Part shown: positions 48,111 through 61,741 of the stretch, piece after piece
How positions within the stretch are numbered: position 1 is the stretch's first letter
Layout: every line of letters begins with the position of its first letter
Assembly: GCA_013397455.1 (NCBI GenBank)
Contig: VYZB01000040.1
Coordinates: 1,601,717 to 1,665,716 of the forward strand
Direction of reading: 5' to 3'
DNA from: Crotophaga sulcirostris
Taxonomy: Eukaryota > Chordata > Aves > Cuculiformes > Crotophagidae
DNA: 64,000 nt
Program-made: the position numbers and the translations under genes
Notes under the pieces: generated by a model
What the model was told of the DNA's origin: nothing
The model's input: only the letters and a program-made list of their open reading frames with translations
Database searches by the model: none

Positions 48111-51100
48111 CCCGCTTGCCTATAATTGACTTCCTTTGGAGAGACATGGCATCCAGCTCTGCTCCTGGAGTGGTGAGTGGGTTGGAGACCCTGAGACAGA
48201 GCCTACAAACACCATGCTATGCTCTGGTGGCAAAACTGATATCCTTCTGCAAAGATTTATCCTATGGACGCTTTTGGAAGAACTCTGTTAGGAAGGTTGA
48301 TCAACCTGTAGGTTGATTTTTTTAGCATAATGCTGGGTAATTTCCTGCTCAGTGACTGACCAGCTCACCTTAACTGGTCCCCATCTGTTCATGCTTGCTG
48401 ATGATTTCCAGCATAGTTCATTGATGTGTTTTCAGACAAGATGAGTTTTAATTTCACTGCATGGTTGAGATGAGCCAGTGAAGCTTTGTTCAAATTCGGC
48501 ATCACCTTTTTATGTCTAGAAAATCAGTTTTCATATCAAAAGCAGATTCCCAGTTAGTTGGCATCTTTGATTAAGAAATGTTGCATTTTACCCAATTTTC
48601 TTGACTACTTACCCACCTTTGATTGCTTGAGGCTTCAAGATTTGCTATAAAGCCCCGTATAGAACTAAGATTGTATCCTTGAGCTTGTATTCACCTCAGA
48701 TGACACTGCTGATCTCACTATTGTTGTGTATGAAAAAGAGTATCAGACAGCTTGCTCTCAAGGAGGGCCTTGTTTGCCTTCTTTTTCTAGACAGCATCTT
48801 CGAGTCAGCTGGGATCTGTTTCTCAGATGCCTTGTGTATGAACAGAGCTGTCCAGAAAGCCAAAAGCAGCATGATAGATGAACAAGGAAATATTCAGGGA
48901 ACTGTGAAGGTGTTGAAAAGCAAAGTTATTCTAGATAAGCTCTGGGACATACTGTCATGAGGTAATACCAGGGCCATATGCTGGCTGTGATTAAAAAATA
49001 TGTAGATATGTTGATAATGGGAATATCTGCTCTCATATTACCCATTTTTTCTTTTTTGAGGGATGTTAATCCTAATACTTTAAGGGTGGATACTGAATAC
49101 TGAGGATATGGTTATTTAAGGGGTGCTTTACTGGTATATAATCATATGCTATGCAGTCAGTGGCTTCCTGGTGTGAATATAGCTGCTACAACAAAACCAT
49201 GCTTTGACCCACACAGCTAAAGCATCCTCTGAAAACTTAAACTGGTGATTTTCCCATTTATATTATCTACACTGGAGCCTGCTGAGTGGGTGTGAGATTA
49301 CTATTACACAGCCTCACCTTTACAGTGATAACACCCTTTAGGATGGCCCCCTTCCCTCCCTCCCTAGCCCTGTCCAAGACAAGACGTACTGTTTACTCCT
49401 GGCTTTCTGGAGGCAGAAGTGCATGTGGTCTCATCCAGTGTTACTGGCTTTCAGAGTTAGTGCTAAGGTGGTAGTCTAGCTGGCAAGGTGTTAAAATTGG
49501 GAAGGTGTAGATGTGAAGTGATGCCTGTATATCTATCTGATCCAGCAAGGTGCTGAGCTACTTCAGCAAAGCGCTGAGCATCCTTGTGTCCATTTACTCT
49601 CACTAAAAGTGAATGAGCTTTGGTTAGCTAACACCTGGAAGGAGACATGATTGCAACATGATGATGCTGTGCAGGCTGCTGGTGTGGGGACCAGCCCTGA
49701 AGTCTGAAGTGTGACATAGTCAGGCACCTTTTGTATCGGGGGGAACTGCTATAGCTTATGAAATGCTGTAGTTGCTGGTAGTGAGGAGCTAAACCATGGT
49801 GTGTTAGAAAGGATAAATAAATTGCTGTTTGGTTGATTAACTTCAATTTAGCTAGCGGGGGAAACAGATGCTGCTGTCTTAACTCTAAGCTTCTGCCTTC
49901 TTAAACATACTATGTGACCAAAGGATGCACGGGTAAAGTATATGTGTGACTTGACTTGGTATTTTGAAAAGTATTTCAATCTGAACTGGAAAGACTACCT
50001 TTGGATAGGTATGTACTGTATGCTTCAAAACTGGATCAGAGATGTCAGAGGAAGACTTTCTATTGTTTTAAAGGGAATCACATCTGTATTCTGACCCACC
50101 ACAATCTCCCTAGAGCTCCTCTAGCTACTCTCTCATTTCAGAACAATCCCATTTGTTTTTAACTCCCCCTTTGTGTCCCCATCACCCCGGCACTCCAGTT
50201 TACTTAGCAGATATTGGCCTAAACTTTTGAAGCAAGGGTAAACAGAGCTAAGGTCAATCTGAGAAACACAGCACCCCAGGAGAGCTGCTGCTTTTCACTG
50301 CTGCTGCAAACCTGTATCCAACTGGAATTGGAGGGAATCTGAAAATACTTGGGTAAGATTAGTCCCTGGGAGGATAGCTGGGTTTATATATTAAAAAAGT
50401 CACACGGAACAAAAGTGTGCAACCTTAACATGAACTGGGTAAAACTATACTCTTCTCAAGTTTCCTCCTTTTGAAGACCTTGCATTTTGTATTCAAAGCC
50501 ATTACCATATGAATCAATGATTAAAAAAACCCCAAACCCAATATCTTGATAAGAATCCAACTACGTTTTACCGGTCCGTCCTATAAGGTAACCAGAGAGA
50601 GTTCCTTTCACTCCAGCCATTGTTGGCAACACAGATTATGTTCTTCAAAGACTGTCTGTCTCGTTCAAACACAAGGTCCATATCTTGACTGAACATTAAC
50701 GTTACTTGATAGGCCCTATGTCCAGCTCCACCTTGCCCTTCCCGGCGAATTAGACTTTATAGCAGAGTCACAGCATGAGCAAAGGGAATAAAGAGCCTTT
50801 GTGCTCCTGCTGGGTCCATCCCCTGAAGCTGATCAGGGACCAGGATTGATTACCAGGCAGGTAAAGTCCTGATAACCTACTGAATCTGTATGAAGACCCC
50901 CTTCTGAACACTTCTTCCTCTTCTGATTTGCATTTCGGGTCTCCGTCTCATTTCAGAAATGATTTTATCTGTCTTTCACTACAGTGCAAACTGGGGGAAG
51001 TTCTCATGAGAAGAGGCTGCAGGGATGGCATAAGCTTGAAGGCCACTCTCTTAGTGCTACACAAATAGATATTAACTCCATAATCTGTTATTTAATGTCC

Positions 51101-54100
51101 AGCAATGATTAGTTCAGCTCTTCTGCTTCACAAGTACTAGGAATTATCCATCCATTGAATATATTTACAAATACAGAAAATTACATTAAACATTATTAAA
51201 GTTGCAAAACAAGGAACTGAAGGAAATGTCTTTTTCTGCCTTAATTCAGTTTATGTGTGCATATGCCAAATCATAGAATTTTTAATTGGATGTTCTCCTA
51301 CTATTTTTCTCTTTCATAAGAACCTAGTTACTTGTTCCCAGCTTGGAAAATTCTTAGCCCAAACAGTTCTGTTTGGCAGAATTATGAGCAATTAAACTTC
51401 TCTCTTCTTCAGTTTTAACAACCTGTTGATTGTCACCATATCCACAGGGACTCGTGTTAGCTATTATGTATGGAAGTCCCACATGTAGCTCCTCAGTTTC
51501 TTTTGTTTGGGATAGCAATAGCCCTTGAAGAAATTTTGTATAGAAAGGGTGATTTTTTTTTTTTTAAAAGCGGTTTCTTTTTAAAAAAACTGTTTCATTA
51601 AAAAAATATTGTTCCTTTTATGGATGTCCTGGAAAATAGTGATGAAGTTTGTTTAGTGCCTCTTTGCTCTCTGCTTTATTGATGCATTATGGCTCCTAGA
51701 AATGGGTAGGGTCTGTGCAAAAGGCTGTGAAAGTGGGACTGTCGTCCGTGCTATTTGTGTCCATGTCTACAGAAGGATGCTTGCCAAAATACGTTAAGTA
51801 CTCCAAGAAATTTTCTCCTCTCTTCTCCCTTTGGGAAGCAGCTCAACAGGCACCAAAACTCTTATTGCTACATTACAGGAACTGCGAGGAGAGGTGAAGC
51901 CTCTCTCGCCTAAATCCAACAATTATAAACAAGCCACTTAGCCAACACATAAAAGATGGTATAAATGGAAGTATTCCTTCCCTTAGGGTTTTGCACAGAG
52001 GGTCTGTTTCCCTGACATCCAGCCCTGGGGAACAGCCTGCTCTTTTGTGAGCGGTTCCTGCGGGAGGTCTGAGGAATTTTGAAGCTGTCAGGCTGTAATA
52101 CCCTGGTTTTAGCTTTTTCGAGAAAGCATACTGTTTTCCAGAGAGTGAAGCCAGATTGCTGGTTTAAAGCTGCTACATTTCACCAAAAGAATGCTGATTA
52201 TTTCACAGTCATGCAAGCGCCTGACCGGTAAAACGTGTGGGCACTCTGTCGACTTTTTGGTTTTTTTTTTTCCTGTTTTTTTCACTGATTTGGCTTCTTA
52301 ATACAATGCCTGAAGATCTTTTGAAAGGGCCAGAAAAATCTGCTGACGGCTCACGCAGCTGATTTGACCCAGAGCGCCTGCTTGGCTGAGCAGAAAGATG
52401 ACACTGCAGCAAAAATGTTACTTTAAGGGAAAAGAAAACACGCGCAATGCTCCTGCCATTGTTCACAACCTCTGTTCTGGTGCCAAGCTCTGCACTTAAG
52501 AAAACACAGAGGTACCAGGTTTTAACCTTTCGCCTGCTTCCCGCAGGTGTTATCTTTTGCTCTGAATAGGCAGGATGAGGTCCACAAATTGCAGTCAAGC
52601 CTCTAGCAGTCCCGCCGACTAAGAAAAGACAACTTTCAGTGTTTTTTGGAGTGAGAAACTTAACAAGATTTTCAGCAAAAAGGAGTAATTTGCTCAGTTT
52701 TATTCTTTCTAGTGTTTCAGTCTAATGTTGGATGAAGCCACTGGTACATTCCTTCACAGTGCTGAAAAATAGCAGAGGTGGTTCAGCGCTGGGATGTCCA
52801 GCATATGATGAAATAGGTATGATGGAACAGGCAGGTCTCTCTGGTTTTGTTATTTAACTATATTTTATCATCATCAGAGGATTAAAAAGCAAAATCTGAA
52901 ATTACTTTGGTGAGGCTCCTGTTTAAATAGTTATTGTTTTGAGTGAAAATCGTTTGTGGAGGGAGAGCAAAGCGCTCTGACTTCAAAGCTTGTCATTGTA
53001 AAGAAATCTGATGGTAAGTGGTCACGCATACCTGAACGTCACTCCTACTACAGCAAAGCCAAAAGTGCTGGCAAGCAGCCTGGTCATGTTCCCATTAACG
53101 TAGGGGTGAGAGAGCCTCAGCTGGTGTAAATCGCGATAGCTGTGTTTAAGTTGGAGATTATCTTTTTTAAACTTGTTGACTGCACTGGGGGCTGGATCCA
53201 GCCCCTTACACGCCCATGGGAGCTTCTTAAAACCATCTGATTGTGTTATTTGTTTAAATCTTAGAGAAATCCTTTGAGCCCAAGAAAATTTTGTACAAGT
53301 ATGAACAAGACTTGCTGTGTTTTTTCAGTTTTCAAGGCTGCTTTGCCATTCTGTTGCGCTCAACGGGACGCTGATAATTGGCCAGGTGGACTGTGTGTGC
53401 CCCTCATTTCTGCCACAAGAAATTGAAACTGTGCATTCAGCACTGCTGAAGGGCCATTTTTTTTGAAACCCTACATTCCTGTGCCACATTCCTGTACCTC
53501 AGTTGGGTGCCATCCTGCACCATTGGGACAGGGCAGTCAGAGCTGAGCATTGGCTTCCCTATAATATCTGCACAGTCCTGATGTTTAGCTTGAAATGTGC
53601 ACACCACAAACTATTTTTCTCCCCAGTAGATACACACGGCAGGTAACCAGCATGCACCCCCCCAACACACCTTGCAGATCAGGTAGCTCCATCATGCAAG
53701 GATGATAAATTTTGCAAGGATAATGCTGCAGTGATGACAAATGGGTACCTCTAAGTATTTAGAGGGTGCCTGGAAGGCAGACAGATTATCTCAGAAGCAC
53801 CTCAAGCTAATCCTGCTCAAAAGAAAACCAGTTTTATTTAGCCTCTAATCTACCTGCTAAAAGTAGGGTGGGTTTGGTGTGCCTTTTTTTTTTTTTGGAA
53901 GAAGGGACTTGCAAATCAGCAGTTCAAGTCTGGAGATTGCTTGTTTGTCTTTGGTGTGGAAAAATTGAAAGGCATTTAATATTCGTTGACCACTAGTCAT
54001 TTTTAGTGTGCTTGTGAATATCCTACTGTGCTCTTGGAAGCGATAGGTGTTGCTCAAAATCCATTGCTGCAGTCACTGCTTGGTGCTTTTGTCAGTGAAG

Positions 54101-55125
54101 GAACTGTGTATTAATCTGCACTGGTCATGCTTTGTGTGACGTTTGAAACGGTTCAGTTTTTTTGCTTGGTTTCTGTTTTTAGCACACAGTGTCAATGAAA
54201 GCATTAGAAGTGGTCTGCATTAAACTGGGAAGATGTTACAGGAAGAGGCTGTGATTACAGCTGTCCAAAGGGTGGCAGATCTATCTCCAGTTGCTTTTTT
54301 TGAGAAGAAGAAATAACTACTGTTCTCTACTGGAAGAAACCCAAAATTTCACTTTTTCCCCCACACAAGATGGAATGTCAACAAAATGTCCCTTTTGGAC
54401 TGAAAATCTTGAGCTTTTCCATTCCTCCTGGCCACTGTACGAGTTCACTAAAACATGCAGTTACTTATCCCTGCTTCTTCAGGAACAACTACACATGGCC
54501 ATGCTGGCAGTAGGAGGTTCAGCTATGTCTGTGCAACGTCACCTAGATCCCACTGAACTCTCCTCTGATGACAGTGTGATTCCTTCTTGGGTGAAACTGT
54601 AGCCTAGCTTTTGCCAGGATTCTCCTTGTTTGTGGATGAAGCCATTAAGAAGTCTCTTAAAGGCTGAATCTATAAGTTATATTTTAAGTAAATATCATGC
54701 TATTCCCCCTGACTAAAATAAATCTTCTAGGCACACTAGTTGGCTCATTCGGGGTTGTTGTTTTTGTCGTTGCTGGGTTTGTTGTCAGGTCATGCTAACC
54801 TGACCATGGATGTGTATTTTAGTTGAAGGAGACATAGGCTGGTTCTTCAGCTAAAGTTCATAGCTGACTTAAAATTGCTTAGCTACACCAATTTACTGTA
54901 AATGAGCATCTGTGACTTTTTTTAAAGTGACCTGACTCTTAAGGAAATATTTTCATGAAACATGGGCTCTTAGAGAAGCCTGAACCACCCTGTTGGGGAG
55001 GAAAGAATGGAAAAGAAAAGGAGAAGAGAGAAAAAAGCCATAACTTGCGCTTTCCCAGAGCTCTCTGGTAATGATGCTGGGATTGTTCTGGTGCTTTCCC
55101 TTAGTGAAAATCTAACCACTTTATT
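48111..55125. other. Intronic sequence, nothing recognised
   Basis: Unique sequence with a T/A-rich block at 51548-51607, T runs near 52258-52271 and 53885-53898, and a CpG-retaining block at 52200-52560. GGTTGATCAACC at 48295-48306 is a perfect 12-base palindrome. No exon recognised. Confidence 0.4.
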
Positions 55126-55130
55126 NNNNN
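55126..55130. other. Assembly gap (5 N) next to poly(A)
   Basis: Five N are followed directly by 20 A (55131-55150). The five-base size is likely a placeholder, so the true length of the A run and any lost sequence are unknown. Frames crossing it are artefacts. Confidence 0.97.
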
Positions 55131-55164
55131 AAAAAAAAAAAAAAAAAAAAGATAAATGCCACCG

Positions 55165-55265
55165 TCTCCATTATACAGATGGGGAAATGAGGCAGAGAAA
55201 GATGAAAGGACTTTGGCCTATTCATCCCACCAGGAAAATAACAACATTCAGGTCAGCCAAGTCCT
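55165..55265 (-). mobile_element. MIR-like SINE relic
   Basis: CCATTATACAGATGGGGAAA, TGAGGCAGAGAAAGATGAAA, GGACTTTGGCC corresponds to the reversed MIR core CCATTTTACAGATGAGGAAAC, TGAGGCACAGAGAGGTTAAG, TGACTTGCCCAAGG. It lies just after the poly(A) and gap, so the junction with upstream sequence is uncertain. Confidence 0.7.
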
Positions 55266-58200
55266 AGTCTTTACACTTTAGTCTGTAGGCTGTGGCTTTC
55301 TAACTACCTTGCACCTGTGTAAATAGGGAGGCAGGTGCAAAGCCCCGGCGTGCTGAGCCACAGCGAGGAGCCTGATGCAGTAGCAGTCGGTGGGGAAGAC
55401 GTCTACACTAAGAGATGTCGTTGGAGGGTAGTCAAGCAATGTAAGTGTATCCTTCCTTAACTCTGCTGCCTGCCCCAGACAGTATGGTTTGTGTCCTTCC
55501 CAGAGGAGAAGGCATTGCTCTTGCAGTGTGAAAGCATGTAGTCAGCATGAGAGATTTCATGCTCTGTCTCTTGAAATCCAATCTGAAGCAGTTGCCTTCT
55601 CTCCATCCCACAGGCTCATTACACAACTCCGTGTGTGGCCTCTCCCCATAATTAACCTGAGGGGGTTACTTTCCTTTTCTAATTTGTAGGAAGTGGCTCA
55701 TGACATCTGTTGCAGCCCTGAGGCTCCTTCCTGCAAACCTTTAGCTGGTTTTCACTGAAAGAAAAGGCAACACAAAGAGGTGTAACCATTAAGTGCCTTG
55801 AGTCCTGGCTTTTAAAATAGCATCTTCCAATTGCTCAATAAAAACCTATTGAGAGCAGAGGAGGTTGAATATACCTTTTAAAATGGAACTATGGGCTTAA
55901 ACATCATGGCTAAATGTCTTCATTTTTCTTGTTAACACTTCAGGGAAAAAAGAAACAAATAACAAAACACAAACAACCTAGGAAGAGTTTTCATGTGTTT
56001 TACTTTATTTGTTTGCTTCGTAGTGCAAAGTTATAGTAGCCCTCTTCCTTCTCCTTTTCAGATTTATGCTTACCTGTTGCATCTTATCTCAACTAAGACT
56101 TGGCACTGCAGGAAACTCCCCTGTACAAACCACTGTAGACTTTGATCCTAAAACAAACCTCTTGGAAGCAAGATACATCTCTCCTGTACTTGACAGACAA
56201 GAGTGATATTTTGGATTCTCTTACCACAAATAGGCTTTTCAATTTTTCTATTGTATTTTGATGTTAGGTGGTGTTTTGGCAAGGAAAAAACCCAAAAGAG
56301 ACAGAAAGATGCAACAATTTATTCTATGGCAGGGAAATCACAGGAGTGGGTGGGAAGCTGGTTCTCACCAGATTAGCTAGTTAAAGATGACTCTCTTTCA
56401 GTCTTGCTTCTTGGAGCTCTTTATTGTTATAAAGTCACTATTCCTGAGGGTGGAGAGAGAGGAAAGATATAGAGATGCATGTGTATGCACTAGAATGATG
56501 AGAAAATACAAAAATCTTGCTCTTATTGATGTATTATAGGGCTTGAACTGGGATTTTTGTGATCTAGGCTGTGGTTTTTCGAGGGAAGCATAAATTTCCA
56601 TTCTGGACCTTAAATGTTTTTTTTACAGTATATCAATTTTGATATAATTTAATCCCAAATTTGCACTTTTCTTCAAATTGACATCTTCTGACTGAAATGC
56701 ATACAGCTGGAAAATGGTTGTGCTGTAATCTCATCTGACCTTTTGTATAGCACGTTTCACAAAATCTCATATAGAAATTTCAGCATTGATTCTGTGGAGC
56801 AGAGAACATAAGTCATGTGTAGATAAAAAAATCTTTTAGAAAGCTGTCTACTTTGTGTTTGCAGCAGGCAGTTATACTGCGAGTCGGGCAGCTTTGACCT
56901 CTGCCAAAGCTTGTGATACCTTAACAGCAGTTATGTATATGTGGACTGCGGTAACAGCAACTGAATGAAAAAGTCTTTGAAGTTCCTGGCTGGCTGAGAA
57001 GCAAAAGTCCCTTCGTCTTTCAGCACTAGTCATGCTTGCCAGGCCATCTAGCACTTCACCCCCCTCCCTGTTCCTAGTGAAGATGACTGACTATCAAAGT
57101 GCTGTTTGCCTCCTGCTCTGTGTAAACGGTGCAAGTAGCCTGGTTGGTCGCGCTGAGATTTGTACTGTGTAAGGGCTTTTTAGGTTTGTGATTATTATGG
57201 TGGACTTTTATGGGAAAGGAATCCCACTGTTGTCGTGTGAGGGCTTGCAAATGACTAATGCCTGAATCTTTGAGTTTTGTGGAGCACTGTGTGCCAACCC
57301 AGTCAGATTGTGGCACTTTCTGTGGGGCAGTTTCACATCCGAGAGCAAGAACTCCTTAGACCACATCTCCTAGAAAGATCCAAAGAGCAGTGTTGTGAAC
57401 CCAGGCCTAAAACTCTGTCATCTCTCATCAGCTGTTGGCTGAGCGGGATGAACCATCCCCTGCCACATCCAGGCCATCGGGTTGTCCTCTTGAGAGCAAA
57501 CCTGTGCCCCCACCCTACTCCATGTGCTTTGGGGTAATAGCATCTATGTCACCACATCATCCTCAGCTCCCCACGAATAGGGAAAGTTGCTGTACCTAGG
57601 GTACAATAAATAGCAGGAAGGAAACTTTTTCTCTGCACAACAATGCCCAATCACAAGGGCCTTTGTATATTTAACACTATATATTTGAGAAGTCTTCTTG
57701 GCAAGGAGCTGAATTGGCCTATGATCTGTAGGAAGGAGCAGCATAATTGTCAGAAAATATATGACTCTGTTAATAAATAACAGGGTGTATGTGAATACTG
57801 CGTAGGGGGGTATGGTGGGACCAGGCTGTGTGGCTGCAGAGTTGAGGGCTGTGTTCAAAGAGCAGGGGGGCTTTTATGTGGCATGGTGATATGGGGGTGT
57901 AAGAAAATGTAAAAGGACCTGGTTAAATGGGGGTTGCTAAGCTGACTCTTCTGGAGGATGGTGGTAATGCACACATCACATGAAGCCACGGGAGCTGGGG
58001 TCTGCAGATATGTGTGTGAAAAGGCTCAGAGAGGAAGCTGAATCCCTTGCTTTATCCCTCAGCATATGTCATATTTTGCTTTGTAACTACCAGAAAATTG
58101 TTTCGTGCGTTCTTCTGGAAGTGCCACTTGCTTATGTTTGGGGATGAGAGGACAGGGCAGGGACGGGATGGTCAGGGAACAGTAAGAAGTATAGTTGGCG

Positions 58201-61200
58201 TGTTGTCTGCAAGTGACCTGTGACAGCTTTAGCCACTAAAGCCCTGACCTGCCAAAGTGCCCATTTGTGGATCTCAGCTACAGCAGTGTCTCTGTCACTA
58301 TAGTTGGCCTCTTCCTAGAGGAGCTGTATTGGAGGCCTGCCTAGGAATTGCTGATAAACGTTGGACAAGCCTCCATGCTCTTCTGACATTAGCTTGGTGT
58401 GTCCCTAGTACAAAATGCACCTTCAAGAGCTTGCCTGTAGTGACTAGGTATTTAATTATTACACTGACACTGCACATCTCATTCAATCTCAGATTAGTCT
58501 ACAAGCACTAGAATAACTCAGTAATGGTGCAGTGAGACAGAGATTTAGTTTAGACCTACCTCATAGGGAAGAAGTTAGGGCCCAAGCCTTCAAACTCACA
58601 TGTTTAATGGTGGATGCTTAAATCCACTTAGACATCTAAATGTGTTGCCTTGTCCTGATCCCTGAAGGCTGTTAAGCACTTGTAATTCTGCTGATGTGAT
58701 GCCAGTTTTACAGGCAGGCATCCTCTGCTGCTCGCTGAGGACCATCTCCTACAGAGAAGAAACAGAGGCTCTAAATTGTTACAGAAAAAGTCTGATTTCA
58801 TCCTAGTCAAGTCCTGCAGCAGATGATAAAGATGCAATGTTGCCTTTCCCAGAACCGTGACTCAGTCTCCAGCCCTCAAAAGGTTATTGTAAGGTATTTT
58901 AAAATTCCCATTTGGGCACTTGTTACTTGTTTTCTGGCTGAGGGTTCAAATTCTTAAGCTTTTCCACAAGCTTGTCATCGCAACAGCTGAAGAATTCCTT
59001 AAAGTTCATCCTTTTGTGTTATCCCATGACTCCAGAAGCTGGGACTTCATGAAAAGATACTAAAAATGATTAACTCAGGATGAAAAGAGCACAGTTGGCA
59101 TCTCAGAGAGTTTTACATAAGCACTAACATTTACAAGCCTGGCTCTGCGCTGAGAAACGATGGGCTACAAGTGGCACCTTCTTGTTCAGTTGACTTTTTT
59201 CAGGAATCTCGTAAAGTCAGCACAGCCGAGGGAGGGTGAGGTCACTTCTCACCCGCCTTGTGCTTCGTCAACAATATAGGCATGTAAGGATTGATGGCAG
59301 ATTTTTCTTTAATTGGGTGAGATGGTTGTAGAGAACCAGCTGTTATTCTCCTTCCCAAGGAAGGTTTTGAGCTGACATAACTCAGCAGCAAGGAAAGTGG
59401 ACGGGTGTGGGAGGGAGGTGGTAAGGGAGAGCAGGCGTCAGGTCTCACGCCTTCCCAAACCGAATTACATGTCTGTCACTATCAGGTCTTGAAACGAAAG
59501 GCTCAGGAGGCAGTTGACATAGGTTAAGCACTACAAGAGCAGTAGAAGTACCGTGGCAGTGCACATCACAGCGGGGATGCTGTGACAGTCACCCCGTTTG
59601 CATGAGTTCAATCTGGTGTCAGTGTGGGGGCTGTTTTCTTGCTCCTCATTGCACTTGTTGGTGGCAGTGAAGGAATCTTTATCACCCCCAAATCAAAGTG
59701 TGGCTGTGCCATAACCACAGAGCTGGGCCCTAGCTAAGCCCTTGGTGGTTGGTAATGAAATTCAGGGAATTCCAGATACAAACGCTTCTTCATCTACTTT
59801 TATCTGAATGACCGAAGTAACTTGTGCAGGGGAATGGAAGACCTTGAAGGCCATGCCAGATAGCTCGCTGTGCGGGGCGGCCTCCCAGATGTTTGCAGAG
59901 AGTAGATCACTTTGCAAGTGTTTCACTTCCCCTGGCAGGGATTTGAGAGATAGGAGAATTCCAGAGGGAAGGGGTGCCATTGCTGACGTGTTCATCCATC
60001 AGTGCATGTGAATGAAATGATAAGATGCATCTGGCATAAGGTTTCAGTGTGTTTGTTCCTTGCTTGCTGACATAAGGAGCTAAGCGTGCTGCTCTGCATT
60101 GTGGCTCATAGGCTCTGCGCATGAAAGAATTAATTTCATCTTGCATTGACATTGCCACATAGGGTAAGGAGTTAGTTTTGTTTTCTAAAGTCCAACGTGC
60201 ATGAAATCTTACATATTCTGCGTTTGAGAAGAGTAGTTAGGGACTGTGCCAATACACAGCTGCAGGAGTACCATGGGATAACATTTACACCCTGAACTGC
60301 TGCGAGGTGTGAAACTTTAGGATGCTCTTGTATCATCATTGAGTCTAGCTGAGAATTTTTGGAGGTACCATTTTTGGGGTGAAAAATGCTAACTCGTCAT
60401 AACTGAAATTTTGAGCAAAGGATTGATTTTGGTCATTCATCAGGTTTGTTTAAAAAAAACCCAACATGCTACTGTATCATCTGTTTCACAACTGTGCCTG
60501 GGGGACTTTATCTTGGATCAGGACAGGCTAATTGTACAAACAAAGAATGGTTAGGAATAAAATTGTCTCTCACCCAGGGAGGCTATGATTGCAGTTTACT
60601 TTCTTCAAGTGAAAAGCATTATTTTCTGATTTGAAATGGTTTGGATTTCATCTGCAGTTTAAGTTACTTTTTTACTGAAAAGCTTGAAAAGATTAAAAAT
60701 AAATAGCAACTGCCAGGATTTAAATGAAACATTCCCAAAACATGGATATAACTTCTGACCAGATTGGAAAAAGTTCTTACATTTTGTGAAATCACTGATC
60801 TTCTTACTTTTCATTATTATTTGTTACCCTTCTTTGGAATAGTATTCTCCTTTTGAAATTTCAGAAAAATCTCCGGGGACAGGAAAATCCATTTCCCCCT
60901 TACTTTCCTTGCGGCCGCTGCAATTAAGCTTATGTTAAGAGAGGGGTGTCAGGGTGTAGGAGTTTTTCCCAGTGTTTTTTTTCTAATCCCACTCTCAGCA
61001 GAGTTACATGATCCAATACTAAAAACAGCTGAGTTCAGTCTTGCATTAGAGCACTGCTGTTGCTGCTGCTGACTGAACAGCACTTTATTTTTGAATTATG
61101 GGGCCAGCTTTTGCAGTGCAGACAAGGCTGTAATTATTCTCTGAGTGTGGGGTGGGTGATGTCATGCTGTTGGAGAAAGTGGGCTCTGCATGCAGTGAAA

Positions 61201-61735
61201 CAGCCATGCATTTCAAGATATAGACAGAGCCCTTGTGGCTGTGGAGTTAGCATCATACGTTTCATTAATACAATACTGTCCCAATTCTGCTTTGATCAGC
61301 TACGTGGCAATACACACACATGTATTTTTTGAATGTGAGGTGATGCCATGTCCTGATCTGCAGAGCTGTGTATTAAAATGCCTGTGTTTTCACATGTAGG
61401 TCATGTGTGCACCCACGTGTGTTCTTATGCATGCTGTTCACGTGTGCATATATGTATGTACAGAGAAACCAATTATAAGCTGCTAAGTTTACAAGTTTTT
61501 AGAAGTTTTACAGAAATCTTTCTTTTTAATTTAGAGAAATAGACACGAATTTTAATATCTTATATGTTGCATTATTTAAACAATCCGTTTCCCCCTGCCC
61601 TTTCCACCTTGCCTCCATTCTTAGCATTATTTACCATTTTTTTTTCCATACCAGCAATAGCTTGTGTTTGAGGAGTTCAGTTGTGGGATTAGCAGGAGCA
61701 CTGTGCAGGCCATGACGGTGCTGTTGCTGCATGAG
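55266..61735. other. Intronic sequence, nothing recognised
   Basis: Unique AT-leaning sequence. G-rich, purine-biased patch at 57800-57900. Alternating purine-pyrimidine tract at 61439-61462. A minus-strand 60-codon frame at 56872-57054 has no domain. No exon recognised. Confidence 0.4.
61439..61462. repeat. 24-base perfect alternating pyrimidine-purine tract with E-boxes
   Basis: From CACGTGTG to TATGTACA every base alternates pyrimidine and purine, a pattern with Z-DNA potential. It starts with the E-box CACGTG (61439-61444), and another CACGTG lies at 61414-61419, 25 bases upstream. Function is not shown. Confidence 0.5.
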
Positions 61736-61741
61736 TGTATT

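Noticed and set aside
55007..55267. 86-codon open frame across the N gap
   Set aside because: It crosses unknown bases, and a poly-lysine run is produced by the poly(A) tract.
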